NCBI RefSeq assembly: GCF_014836335.1
Contig: NZ_JACSRA010000011.1
Span: forward strand, 62,001 to 126,000
DNA length: 64,000 nucleotides
Reading direction: 5' to 3'
Origin: Clostridium cibarium
GTDB taxonomy: Bacteria; Bacillota; Clostridia; Clostridiales; Clostridiaceae
Below are positions 24,600 to 33,140 of this stretch, one piece after another; the stretch's first letter is position 1, and every line of letters starts with the position of its first letter. A program made the translations under genes and the position numbers. The notes below the pieces were generated by a model. That model did not search any database and was not told the DNA's origin. It worked only from the letters and a program-made list of their open reading frames with translations.

Positions 24600-25458
24600 A
24601 TTTTAATTTATCCAAATACGATACAGCACTAAGTGATGCAATATTACCTTCACCTGCTGCCTTAATATACTGATAAGGCTTTCCAACACAGTCTCCACAA
24701 GCAAATAACCCTTTAAGATTGGTAGTCATTAATCTATCAACCTTAACATGACCTTCTTCTTCCTGCAATCCTGGCACAAGTTGCGCTGGTGAAATAGCAT
24801 CTTTTAATAGAAATACACCATCTGTAAGAATTTCTCTATCTTTTAAGATAAGCTTATTTACCTTACCTTCTCCTTGAACTTCAACCGGTCTATCTTCTAC
24901 AAGTTCTATATTATCATTTAGCTTATAGTCTCCTTTATATAAAGGAATATAATATACTTTAGAAGCTATTTCACTTACGTAATTTGCTTCCTGTTCTCCT
25001 TCTTCATTTGAAGACACTATACAAACAACCTTTTCTTTATAAAGAGGAGCATCGCAAGTTGCACAGTAGCCTACACCTTTACCAAGGTATTCAAGTTCGC
25101 CAACTAGCGGCTTAGAAAATTCAACTCCTGTAGCTAAAATTACAGACTTAGCTTCATACATCTTTTGATTTACCATAAGAGCAAAATAATCACCCATTGA
25201 ATAAATATTGTTTATTCTCTCTTCTGTTATTTGTATATCCATATCTTCTATATGTTTTATAAATGCTTCTCCAAGTTTATCTCCAGATGAACCTGGAAAA
25301 CCTAAATAATTATTTATTTTTGGTGCCTTTTGGATTTTTGAACTTAAATTTTTGCTGCCAAAAAGTATAAAAGATTTTTTCCTAATCTTAGCGTTAAGGG
25401 CAGCTGACAATCCAGCCGGCCCTGACCCTACTATGGCAATGTCATATCTTTCAGACAT
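24598..25458 (-). CDS. Flavin thioredoxin reductase, probably ferredoxin-dependent (FFTR-like)
   Basis: The 286-residue product keeps the FAD site (GSGPAGLSAA, residues 11-20), the redox pair CATC (132-135) and the C-terminal LFACGDCVGKPYQYIKAAGEG. The central domain lacks the NADPH-binding motifs of ordinary TrxB: GGGDSA is replaced by VSSNEEGEQ and HRR by IPLYKG. These losses define the clostridial ferredoxin-linked flavin thioredoxin reductases, which take electrons from ferredoxin instead of NADPH. It starts 3 bases after trxA, so both proteins are made from one message. It should reduce the partner thioredoxin. Confidence 0.85.
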   Translation of the reverse strand: MSERYDIAIVGSGPAGLSAALNAKIRKKSFILFGSKNLSSKIQKAPKINNYLGFPGSSGDKLGEAFIKHIEDMDIQITEERINNIYSMGDYFALMVNQKMYEAKSVILATGVEFSKPLVGELEYLGKGVGYCATCDAPLYKEKVVCIVSSNEEGEQEANYVSEIASKVYYIPLYKGDYKLNDNIELVEDRPVEVQGEGKVNKLILKDREILTDGVFLLKDAISPAQLVPGLQEEEGHVKVDRLMTTNLKGLFACGDCVGKPYQYIKAAGEGNIASLSAVSYLDKLK

Positions 25459-25461
25459 ATC

Positions 25462-25779
25462 CTATAAAACCTCTTCTATTGCTTCCTTTAATGCATCTTT
25501 TGGTAAAAATCCAACCTTAGTATCTACTTCTGCACCATCTTTAAATATTTTTATTGTTGGAATGTTTTGAACTTGATATTTATTAGCAATTTCTCCACTT
25601 TCATCTACATCTAATTTAACTATTTTAACGCTTTCGCCCATTTCAGTTTGTAATTCTTCCAATATTGGTGAAAGCATTTTACAAGGTGCACACCATGTAG
25701 CAAAGAAATCTACAACTACTACTCCTTTACTATTTAATACTTCTTCTGTAAAATTACTAGTATTTATGTGATTTAACAT
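25462..25779 (-). CDS. trxA: Thioredoxin
   Basis: The 105-residue protein has the thioredoxin fold and active site ATWCAPCKML (Cys30, Cys33), the cis-Pro loop IPTIKIFKDG and normal length. It reduces protein disulfides in the cytoplasm. GGAGGAG precedes ATG. It is first in a two-gene operon with a flavin reductase. A TTGACA-17-TAAAAT promoter and a 17-bp palindrome lie upstream, so a repressor may control it. Confidence 0.95.
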   Translation of the reverse strand: MLNHINTSNFTEEVLNSKGVVVVDFFATWCAPCKMLSPILEELQTEMGESVKIVKLDVDESGEIANKYQVQNIPTIKIFKDGAEVDTKVGFLPKDALKEAIEEVL

Positions 25780-25793
25780 ATAAACTCCTCCTT

Positions 25794-25810
25794 ATACCCC
25801 TTAGGGGTAT
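25794..25810. promoter_or_regulatory. CsoR/CstR-like operator palindrome in front of trxA
   Basis: ATACCCC TTA GGGGTAT is a perfect 7-bp inverted repeat with a 3-base centre. It lies between the -10 box and the ribosome site of trxA. C-rich and G-rich half-sites of this kind are bound by CsoR, RcnR and persulfide-sensing CstR repressors. The assignment to that family is inferred from the pattern. Confidence 0.65.
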
Positions 25811-25824
25811 GTATCTTTTTCTTA

Positions 25825-25853
25825 ATTTTACTCCTGCAAGCAAACCTTGTCAA
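25825..25853 (-). promoter_or_regulatory. trxA promoter
   Basis: On the minus strand TTGACA, 17 bases, then TAAAAT. The palindromic operator begins 14 bases downstream of the -10 box, a position that would block transcription. Confidence 0.8.
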
Positions 25854-25909
25854 ATATAATCAAGTAGTAATAGTCTTATTTTAAGATTTATCGTATTATT
25901 TTATACCTG

Positions 25910-26155
25910 CTACATCCACATCTTTACTAAAATTCTTTCTATATTTCTAGCTAAAACATTATAAATCAGTATCAGTCCACCACAGTAAATAGTATTTAAT
26001 ATTACTGGTTTCAAGTTCTTCTTTTCTTTAAATGCTTTAAAGCTCCTGCTTATTAAGAATATCGCAATAATCCAAGGAATAATTCCTTCAACAGATATCA
26101 TAGGCATAATAAAACATAATCCAATTAAAATATATAATATAATCTTTTTAGTCAT
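25910..26155 (-). CDS. Small membrane protein coupled to LtaS
   Basis: The 81-residue product has three hydrophobic stretches (about residues 4-21, 23-40 and 52-70), including GIIPWIIAIFLI. Its ATG lies inside the end of the LtaS gene (overlap of 8 bases), so translation is likely coupled. No family is recognised. The coupling suggests a role at the membrane with lipoteichoic acid synthesis. Confidence 0.7.
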   Translation of the reverse strand: MTKKIILYILIGLCFIMPMISVEGIIPWIIAIFLISRSFKAFKEKKNLKPVILNTIYCGGLILIYNVLARNIERILVKMWM

Positions 26156-28028
26156 TTAAATCCGCCTCATCTCTATAATAATTTCCTCTAATCATCTTAT
26201 CACTAATACCTATAAGACTCTTTACCTTCTCTTGTTCTTCTGGAGTAAGTCCATCTTGCTTTAAATCATAATTTGATAATAAAGCGTAATCTTTATTTGT
26301 ATTAAGAAGGTTTCTTCCTATAGTTAAGTTGCTTGAATATTGTTCTTTTGGTGCTCCAAATAAATAAGCTACAGTTGGCAATGTATCTACTTGTCCACCT
26401 TTTACCGAAAATGTTTTTCCTTGAATATCTTTGTTATAAACTATTAAAGGAATTTTTCTATCGTCTTTCTCCATCCAAGGTTCTAATCCCTTAGTAGCAC
26501 TTACTTCATCACCATAGAATTTATGAACACCTTCATGGTCTCCATACATTACAACAACTGTATTATCAAGAGCTCCACTTTCTTCAAGATCACTAAGTAA
26601 TTTTCCAATATATCTATCTGTATAGTTTATTGATTGAAAATATCCACCAAGTTTTGTTCCCTCTAAATTTTCAGGAAGCTTTAGATATCTATCATTTTCA
26701 GGCATATCAAAAGGACTATGACTAGTTAATGTTATTGTATATGCCATATAAGGTGACTTTTGCTTTTTAATTACCTCGCCAAATTGTTTTAAATAACTTT
26801 CATCTGATACTCCAAGATTTATAACATCTGAGGTATCATAGTCTGATGCATCTAATAACTTTTCGTATCCCATAGATCTAAGGCTAGTCATCCAGTTCCA
26901 GTATGATCCTTTATCAGGATGTGATGCTAAAGTACTATAACCCATATTCTTAAAAATATTAGGCAAAGAATATTTATAAGTATTTGTTGGATATCTAAAG
27001 AATGTTGCACCTTCTCTTACTGGGAAAACTGATGTATTTGTCATTAATTCTGCATCAGAGCTTGTTCCTCCATATGTTTGCTCATAAAAATTATTAAAAT
27101 ATAAAGAGTTTGAAAGCAACTTATTTACATTTGGAGTTATTTCTTGTCCATCTACTTTTTGATTAATTACACAATTTTCAAGAGACTCCCATTGTATTAC
27201 TAATAAGTTTTTGCCTTTAAGCATTCCTGCATATTCATTATCCGGTTTATTTTCCTTTAAACTCGTTAATGTATTTCTAACCTCTTCCTTTTCATTTGAA
27301 TCAAATTTATAAGGCTTTGATTGCTGATAAAAATCATATCCATCATATATATGGTATCCAATTGGAGTTAAATTCCCCATTGTTTGATTTGGGCTCCAGC
27401 TTGTCCTAAACAAAAATTGCCCTTCAAATCCACCAGCTTTTCTATCTAATTTTATATGTAAATATGTCAAAAACGAAAATGAAACTAATAAAATACATAA
27501 AGCACCTATAACATTTCTAGAATGCTTAGTATAAGTTTTTCTGTTTTTTATATTTTTAACAGCCATAATTACTAAATCAATTAAGAATAATCCATCTACA
27601 AGTCTAACCATTGATACAATTGAACTTCCTAAGTTATCTAAATTACTTGTCATACTAAACATATGGTAGTTTAAGAATACTGAATTTGATCTGTAATACC
27701 ACATATCCCCTATAACTAGTATCGTGAATAAAAGATTTAAAGTCCAAAAGCTCCATTTCTGTACCTTTCCATTAAAAAATAGCCCTATTGCTACAAAAGC
27801 AGCATTAATAGCTAGCCATGCTCCAAGTGGTGGCATAGAGAAAAATATAGATTTTAAATGTATTCCATTCGCCTTATCATCTGATAATAGAGCTAGAAAT
27901 AACAGTGTTTTTATCAATATAATTACTAAAGTAAGTAAAAAATCTCTATTTTTTATACCTTCAAAAAATTTATCTTTTATCCTAGTAGGAATATTTCTAT
28001 AAATTACTTCTTCTTTATAGTTCAACAT
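26148..28028 (-). CDS. ltaS: Lipoteichoic acid synthase family protein
   Basis: The 626-residue protein has five N-terminal membrane helices (up to about residue 195) and an extracellular sulfatase-type domain from about 270. The catalytic threonine sits in YGGTSSDAELMTNTS, other metal ligands in VVVMYGDHEGVHKF and HSPFDMP, matching LtaS, which polymerises glycerol phosphate from phosphatidylglycerol onto the wall-anchored lipid. The length fits the 620-650 residue family. AGGAGGAC precedes ATG. A coupled small membrane gene follows. Other LtaS-like primases share these motifs, so synthase versus primase is not settled. Confidence 0.9.
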   Translation of the reverse strand: MLNYKEEVIYRNIPTRIKDKFFEGIKNRDFLLTLVIILIKTLLFLALLSDDKANGIHLKSIFFSMPPLGAWLAINAAFVAIGLFFNGKVQKWSFWTLNLLFTILVIGDMWYYRSNSVFLNYHMFSMTSNLDNLGSSIVSMVRLVDGLFLIDLVIMAVKNIKNRKTYTKHSRNVIGALCILLVSFSFLTYLHIKLDRKAGGFEGQFLFRTSWSPNQTMGNLTPIGYHIYDGYDFYQQSKPYKFDSNEKEEVRNTLTSLKENKPDNEYAGMLKGKNLLVIQWESLENCVINQKVDGQEITPNVNKLLSNSLYFNNFYEQTYGGTSSDAELMTNTSVFPVREGATFFRYPTNTYKYSLPNIFKNMGYSTLASHPDKGSYWNWMTSLRSMGYEKLLDASDYDTSDVINLGVSDESYLKQFGEVIKKQKSPYMAYTITLTSHSPFDMPENDRYLKLPENLEGTKLGGYFQSINYTDRYIGKLLSDLEESGALDNTVVVMYGDHEGVHKFYGDEVSATKGLEPWMEKDDRKIPLIVYNKDIQGKTFSVKGGQVDTLPTVAYLFGAPKEQYSSNLTIGRNLLNTNKDYALLSNYDLKQDGLTPEEQEKVKSLIGISDKMIRGNYYRDEADLND

Positions 28029-28218
28029 TATTTTGTCCTCCTTATTTTATCTATATAGCTATAGTAACATAAACTTAATATATTAAAAATTAATTATTAT
28101 TTCATATTTCTTAATTTTTTGGGTATACATATAAATTTTTTACACATAATAAAAATGATCTCACAATGTTAATGTTATCTTGAATGATAATATATTCTCA
28201 TTCTCACGTAACACAATG

Positions 28219-28250
28219 AAAAGTCTGACTTTAATAGCCAGACTTTTTTT
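28219..28250 (-). terminator. Terminator of the DMT transporter gene
   Basis: AAGTCTGGC and CAGACTT arms flank the loop, with T tracts at both ends. It lies just past the stop of the 28262 gene. Confidence 0.65.
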
Positions 28251-28261
28251 CCATTTTAAAT

Positions 28262-29131
28262 TCAGTTTTTCTTTTCATCCAATCTCTTGTTATAAATAAA
28301 TATATACAAAGATGCTAAAAATATTATTCCATATCCAACAAAACTCCATGCATCAGGTAAAATTCCAAATATAAAGAAGCTAAATATAGCTGCAAATCCT
28401 ATATTACTATAGTCAAATATAGAAATTTCCTTTGCAGGTGCATATTTATATGCATAGGTAATACCAAATTGACCAAGACTAGCGCTAAGCCCTGCCCCCA
28501 TAAGATATAAAAATTGTGTAAATGTCATATATTCATATGTTGCTATCATAAATGGAAATATCATTATGCTTGATAAAAAAGAAAAATAAAACACTATTGT
28601 CTGTGGCTTTTCTTTTCCACTTAATGCTCTAACACAGGTATACGCTCCAGCAGCTGTTACTCCTCCAAGAATTCCTATTAAAGCTGGCATTATTTCTAAA
28701 TTAAATCGTGGTTTAACCACAAATAAAACTCCTATGAAAGCTATTATTAATCCAATTATCTGTTTAGGTTTTATCTTTTCATGTAAAAATAAAGCTGAAA
28801 ATATTATTACAAAAAATGGACTTAACTTATTTAACATATTTGCATCAGATAAAACTAAATGATCTATAGAATAAAAGTTAAATACTATTCCTGCTGTACC
28901 GAGGGTTGACCTTAATACAAGAAGTTTTTGATTTTCTTTCTTTCCAAAAAGGCTTTCTTTGCTTTTTATAATCATAACAAGAGCAATAAATAAAGATACT
29001 AAATTTCTAAAAAATGTTTTTTCAAAGGGAGGTAAATCCCCTGCTAACTTTACGAATGCCGACATAGCTGCAAAACCAAAAGCAGATAAAGTTATAAATA
29101 CTATTCCCTTCGTTCTACTACTAAAATCCAA
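28262..29131 (-). CDS. EamA/DMT-family permease
   Basis: About 289 residues with ten hydrophobic helices arranged as two EamA repeats; SAFGFAAMSAFVKLAG and the second-half SASLGQFGITYAYKYAPAKE are typical of the drug/metabolite transporter superfamily. These export metabolites or amino acids. The GTG at 29140 overlaps the GGAGGTG ribosome site, so I place the start at TTG 29131. No regulator or partner is adjacent. The substrate cannot be told from sequence. Confidence 0.85.
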   Translation of the reverse strand: MDFSSRTKGIVFITLSAFGFAAMSAFVKLAGDLPPFEKTFFRNLVSLFIALVMIIKSKESLFGKKENQKLLVLRSTLGTAGIVFNFYSIDHLVLSDANMLNKLSPFFVIIFSALFLHEKIKPKQIIGLIIAFIGVLFVVKPRFNLEIMPALIGILGGVTAAGAYTCVRALSGKEKPQTIVFYFSFLSSIMIFPFMIATYEYMTFTQFLYLMGAGLSASLGQFGITYAYKYAPAKEISIFDYSNIGFAAIFSFFIFGILPDAWSFVGYGIIFLASLYIFIYNKRLDEKKN

Positions 29132-29248
29132 TTGTTTCACCTCCAGTATTTTGTAGTATATTTAGTTTAGCAAATTATAAGTTCATTGTATATTCTTTCA
29201 TAAACATATATAATAATAATAACGTTGTAATTACTTAGGAGGATTAAA

Positions 29249-30046
29249 ATGTACAATGATTACCACATGCACAGCTATTTTTCAGCTGACTCAATCACCC
29301 CTATGGAATCTATGATTGTTAAATCAATAGACTTAGGATTAAATGAAATTTGCTTTACCGATCACGTAGATTACGATATTATAGGAAACCCTAATGTTTT
29401 TATAGATTACGATAAATACTTTGAAGAATTATGTTTCTATAAAGAAAAATATAGAAAAAACATCTCAATAAAAAAAGGTTTAGAAATTGGCTTACAGCCT
29501 CACATTCTCCACAGATGTTCAAAAGAAATACAATCTCATGATTTTGATTTTATAATAGCTTCAATTCATACTTTAGAAAGATTAGAGCTTTATACATGTG
29601 ACTACCACAAAGGTAAAACTCAAGAAGAAGTCTATGATAAATATTATTCAACATTATTTAATATAATAAAAAATTATAAAGATTATTCAGTTCTTGGTCA
29701 CTTAGATTTAATTAAAAGATATGGAGATTACCCTACTATCTTAGATGACTCTATTTTTTCTGATTACTTTAAGTCAATATTAAAACAGGTAATTGAAGAT
29801 GGAAAAGGAATAGAAGTTAATACTTCATGTTTTAGATATGGCCTTCCTGATTTAACACCATCTACTTATATACTTAAACTCTACAAAGAACTAGGTGGAG
29901 AAATATTAACTGTTGGATCTGATTCCCACGTAACTAAGGATATAGCTACAAAGTTTCAGCAAGTTCATAATTATCTTAAAGAATTAGGATTTAAATATGT
30001 ATGTGAATTTACTAAAATGGAACCAAAATTCACCAAGATATATTAA
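29249..30046 (+). CDS. Histidinol-phosphatase HisJ-family (PHP domain)
   Basis: The 265-residue protein belongs to the PHP phosphoesterases. YNDYHMHSYFSAD (residues 2-14) gives the first metal ligands, then CFTDHVDYD, IIASIHTLE, VLGHLDLIKRYGDYP and the closing VGSDSHVTKD. These match HisJ/HisK histidinol phosphatases, which hydrolyse histidinol phosphate in histidine synthesis. No other his gene is near, so it may serve another phosphate ester. GGAGGATTAAA precedes ATG. Confidence 0.8.
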   Translation: MYNDYHMHSYFSADSITPMESMIVKSIDLGLNEICFTDHVDYDIIGNPNVFIDYDKYFEELCFYKEKYRKNISIKKGLEIGLQPHILHRCSKEIQSHDFDFIIASIHTLERLELYTCDYHKGKTQEEVYDKYYSTLFNIIKNYKDYSVLGHLDLIKRYGDYPTILDDSIFSDYFKSILKQVIEDGKGIEVNTSCFRYGLPDLTPSTYILKLYKELGGEILTVGSDSHVTKDIATKFQQVHNYLKELGFKYVCEFTKMEPKFTKIY

Positions 30047-30146
30047 CAAAATGTTAATATCATAGAATTTGTGTTAATAAACAATTAAAAGTATTTCTTT
30101 ATTTTTTAATTTTTGATATCATGTACACATAAAATTTAAATAACAG

Positions 30147-30204
30147 CTATCAAAGGAGATAGTGATTATGTCTTAAAAGACACAATCGCTATCTCCATTT
30201 TTTT
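30147..30204 (+). promoter_or_regulatory. Transcription attenuator of amtB with ANTAR-type hairpin
   Basis: CTATC-AAAGGA-GATAG (30147-30162) is a stem with a six-base loop having A at position 1 and G at position 4, the pattern recognised by ANTAR antiterminators. It shares GGAGATAG with the left arm of a strong terminator, GGAGATAGTGATT to ATCGCTATCTCC (30155-30196), followed by ATTTTTTT. The two folds exclude each other. The terminator ends about 20 bases before amtB. A second upstream ANTAR hairpin was not clear. Confidence 0.7.
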
Positions 30205-30222
30205 AGAAAGGAATGATATATT

Positions 30223-31470
30223 ATGACAACAAATTTAGGAGATAGTGCTTTTGTATTAGTAAGTACGGCTTTAGTATTTTTAATGACTCCCGGACTTGCA
30301 TTTTTCTATGGAGGCATGGTTAGACGTAAAAATGTATTAAATACTATTCTTTCATCTTTCTTTATATGTGGACTTGCTTCTGTATTATGGATAGTAGTTG
30401 GTTATTCATTATCTTTTGGTGATAATATAAAAGGAATAATCGGTGGATTTAATCATTTATTTTTTAACGGCGTTAGTATGGAACCTAATGAGCTTTACGC
30501 AGCAACCATTCCCGAAACACTTTTTGCAGCTTTTCAAATGATGTTTTCAATTATTACTCCTGCATTAATCACAGGAGCTTTAATTGGCAGAATGAAATTT
30601 AGTTCTCTATTTATCTTTATAACTGCATGGTTGTTATTAGTTTACTACCCTCTTGCACATATGGTATGGGGTGACGGTGGAATCTTAAGAGAATTAGGTG
30701 CTGTTGACTTCGCTGGTGGTAATGTTGTTCATATAAGTTCTGGTATTTCTGGACTTGTTGCCTGCATTATCTTAGGCAAAAGACGTGGTTATGGGCTAAT
30801 CTCCTACAAACCTCATAATATACCTTTTGTATTTTTAGGTGCTGCTCTTCTATGGTTTGGTTGGTTTGGATTTAACGCTGGAAGTGCTTTAGGTTCAGGA
30901 GAACTTGCTGTGCATGCTCTTCTAACTACTAATACTTCTGCAGCTGCTGCATTACTTTCGTGGATGTTAATTGAAAAAATCAAATTTGGAAAAACGACTT
31001 TACTAGGGGCTGCTACTGGTGCAGTAGTTGGACTTGTCGCTATAACCCCTGGTGCTGGATTTGTACCTATTTGGTCTTCTTTAATAATTGGAGCTTTAGT
31101 AAGTCCTATTTGCTTCTTCTTTATGTCAGTAGTTAAATCTAAATTTGGATATGATGATGCCTTAGATGCATTTGGATGTCACGGTATTGGTGGTGTTTGG
31201 GGAGGAATTGCAACAGGAATTTTCACTCAAGCTTCAATAAACCCAGCAGCTCAATGGAACGGTCTTATTTTTGGTGATGTTCACCTTTTTGTAGTACAAA
31301 TTATAAGTATTATAGTAACAATTGCCCTTGCATCTATTATGACATTTATCATACTTAAGGTTATTCAATTATTTATGGATCTTAAAGTATCTGAAGCAGA
31401 TGAAGCTAATGGATTAGATATATCTGAACACAGTGAAACTGCTTACCCATCATTTACAAGACTTGACTAA
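30223..31470 (+). CDS. amtB: Ammonium transporter
   Basis: The 415-residue protein has eleven membrane helices. The twin-histidine pore residues are in NVVHISSGISG and GCHGIGGVWGG, and MTPGLAFFYGGMVRRKNVLN is the first conserved helix. Amt proteins import ammonium as a trimer and are gated by a PII protein. glnK follows 12 bases later, the universal amtB-glnK pair. AAAGGA precedes ATG. Expression should rise under nitrogen limitation, by antitermination at the upstream attenuator. Confidence 0.97.
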   Translation: MTTNLGDSAFVLVSTALVFLMTPGLAFFYGGMVRRKNVLNTILSSFFICGLASVLWIVVGYSLSFGDNIKGIIGGFNHLFFNGVSMEPNELYAATIPETLFAAFQMMFSIITPALITGALIGRMKFSSLFIFITAWLLLVYYPLAHMVWGDGGILRELGAVDFAGGNVVHISSGISGLVACIILGKRRGYGLISYKPHNIPFVFLGAALLWFGWFGFNAGSALGSGELAVHALLTTNTSAAAALLSWMLIEKIKFGKTTLLGAATGAVVGLVAITPGAGFVPIWSSLIIGALVSPICFFFMSVVKSKFGYDDALDAFGCHGIGGVWGGIATGIFTQASINPAAQWNGLIFGDVHLFVVQIISIIVTIALASIMTFIILKVIQLFMDLKVSEADEANGLDISEHSETAYPSFTRLD

Positions 31471-31482
31471 GGAGGTAATAAT

Positions 31483-31821
31483 ATGAAGAAAATTGAAGCA
31501 ATAATTCGTCCTTCAAGGCTAGAAGCTCTAAAAGATGAACTACATGAAGCCAAAATATCAGGACTTACCATATCTCAAGTTTTAGGCTGTGGTCAACAAA
31601 TGGGTTGGACAGAACAGTATAGAAGCAATAAGGTTTTAATAAATATTCTACCTAAGATAGAAATCAAATTAATAGTTGATGATGATAATGTAGATAATAT
31701 TGTTGATCTTATAATAAAAGTCGCTAGAACTGGTGAAGTTGGTGACGGTAAAATATTCATCTCAAATGTAGAAGATTGTATAAGAATCAGAACAGGAGAA
31801 AGAGGTAAAGAAGCTTTATAA
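31483..31821 (+). CDS. glnK: PII nitrogen regulatory protein
   Basis: The 112-residue protein matches the PII family: MKKIEAIIRPSRLEALKDEL, the T-loop GWTEQYRSNKVLINILPK, and the C-terminal VGDGKIFISNVEDCIRIRTG that binds ATP and 2-oxoglutarate. It plugs AmtB when nitrogen is ample. Position 51 of the T-loop, Tyr in enteric PII and the site of uridylylation, is Val here. Control is probably by ligand binding alone. AAGGAGGTAATAAT precedes ATG. Confidence 0.95.
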   Translation: MKKIEAIIRPSRLEALKDELHEAKISGLTISQVLGCGQQMGWTEQYRSNKVLINILPKIEIKLIVDDDNVDNIVDLIIKVARTGEVGDGKIFISNVEDCIRIRTGERGKEAL

Positions 31822-31826
31822 ATACC

Positions 31827-31861
31827 AAAAAGAAGGATAACTAAAAGTTTTCCTTCTTTTT
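31827..31861. terminator. Terminator shared by glnK and the GGDEF gene
   Basis: AAAAAGAAGGA and TCCTTCTTTTT form a stem of 11 pairs with a 13-base loop. It follows glnK and overlaps the end of the convergent GGDEF gene. Confidence 0.75.
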
Positions 31862-33016
31862 CATTTCACTTTTTAACATTTCTCCTTTAAATATACTTAT
31901 ATTATTTCCGCCATTCTTTTTGCTATGATACATTGCAATATCTGCAAACTTTATTAGTGTCCCAATATCATCAGTATCCCTATTAAATATGCTAACCCCT
32001 AAACTGGCTTTAATATTATAAGAATAACTTTCTTGATTAATATAATAAGTATTTAAAGATCTTAAAATAGCTTGTCCTAATCTTTCGATGTTCTCCTTAG
32101 AAATATTATCTTCTAGTATTATCAAAAATTCATCCCCACCTAATCTACCTATACTTATAGCTTCATTTTCATGCTTTCGTAAAATGGCTGCTACCTTATG
32201 AAGAACTTGATCCCCTAGATTATGTCCTAAATTATCATTTAACATTCTAAAATTATCTAAATCCAAAAAGAAAATAGCAAAGTCTTTTTTCCTCTTCTTT
32301 AAATTAGTCATATGATTATATATACTATATCTATTTTTAGTATCAGTTAACACATCATAGTTAGCTAAGTATCGCATTTCATCTAAATAACTTTTTCTGT
32401 CACTAACATCTATAATTATAACTGCAATGGTATCGTTTTTCATTCTGCATATAGAAATTTTAATCCATTTATTATCTCCTATGCTTATATAATCTTCAAG
32501 TTTATACTGACCATCCTCTTCTATATCCTTCAACGCTTTTTCATAATCATATTCTTTCCCAACATATTTAGTTAAAAAAGTCTTTAAAGAATACTTCAGT
32601 AGTGCTTCTCTTCTTTCTTCTAATATACCTATTAATGCTTTATTCACCTCCAAAACTTCAGCATCCTCTAAATTTCCCAATTCATCTCTTACTATTTTGA
32701 AATAAGCATATCCAATATCTATACAGTTTAGTAATTTTTCATACTTATTTTCAGTTATTTTTTTTGATACATCTCTTTTAATAAAAAAATTTTCAAAGCA
32801 GTTATAATTTATATCTTCTTTCTCAAATTCAGATTTTTTTTTCATAGCCTTATATAATAGAAAAATAAGTCCAAGAGCTGTAAGATATTCAAGTACTAAA
32901 TTTACTATTGTAAATCTATCCAAATGAAAGTCATCAATAATCGAATTCAGGTATAAGAAGTTTGAAGTGCTTATGATCAAGAGGATTAATAATACAATCT
33001 TATTATTAGTTTTCAT
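31841..33016 (-). CDS. Membrane PAS-GGDEF diguanylate cyclase
   Basis: The 391-residue product has two N-terminal membrane helices (about 8-30 and 36-56), a PAS-like sensor (about 90-215, IDIGYAYFKIVRDE and on to IIIDVSDRKSYL) and a C-terminal GGDEF domain. The active site is intact (SIGRLGGDEFLIIL), so it should make cyclic di-GMP from two GTP. An RxxD inhibitory site is not obvious. AGGAGGGGAG precedes ATG. The PAS domain suggests a sensed ligand or redox state. No EAL phosphodiesterase is nearby. Confidence 0.9.
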   Translation of the reverse strand: MKTNNKIVLLILLIISTSNFLYLNSIIDDFHLDRFTIVNLVLEYLTALGLIFLLYKAMKKKSEFEKEDINYNCFENFFIKRDVSKKITENKYEKLLNCIDIGYAYFKIVRDELGNLEDAEVLEVNKALIGILEERREALLKYSLKTFLTKYVGKEYDYEKALKDIEEDGQYKLEDYISIGDNKWIKISICRMKNDTIAVIIIDVSDRKSYLDEMRYLANYDVLTDTKNRYSIYNHMTNLKKRKKDFAIFFLDLDNFRMLNDNLGHNLGDQVLHKVAAILRKHENEAISIGRLGGDEFLIILEDNISKENIERLGQAILRSLNTYYINQESYSYNIKASLGVSIFNRDTDDIGTLIKFADIAMYHSKKNGGNNISIFKGEMLKSEMKKKENF

Positions 33017-33090
33017 TCTCCCCTCCTAGTTGGAAATATTCTTACCGTTCCCCATTATTATACAACTTTTACATAAAAATGCAATAAAAA

Positions 33091-33127
33091 ATATCTAAAA
33101 GTTAAAACATGTATAACTTTTAGATAT
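33091..33127 (-). terminator. Terminator of the 33141 gene
   Basis: ATATCTAAAAGTTA and TAACTTTTAGATAT pair perfectly, followed on the minus strand by TTTTTTATT. Confidence 0.85.
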
Positions 33128-33140
33128 CTTATTCATTCTA

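Noticed and set aside
30090..30146. First (P1) ANTAR hairpin upstream of the amtB switch
   Set aside because: No stem with an A1/G4 six-base loop could be drawn with confidence in this AT-rich stretch.
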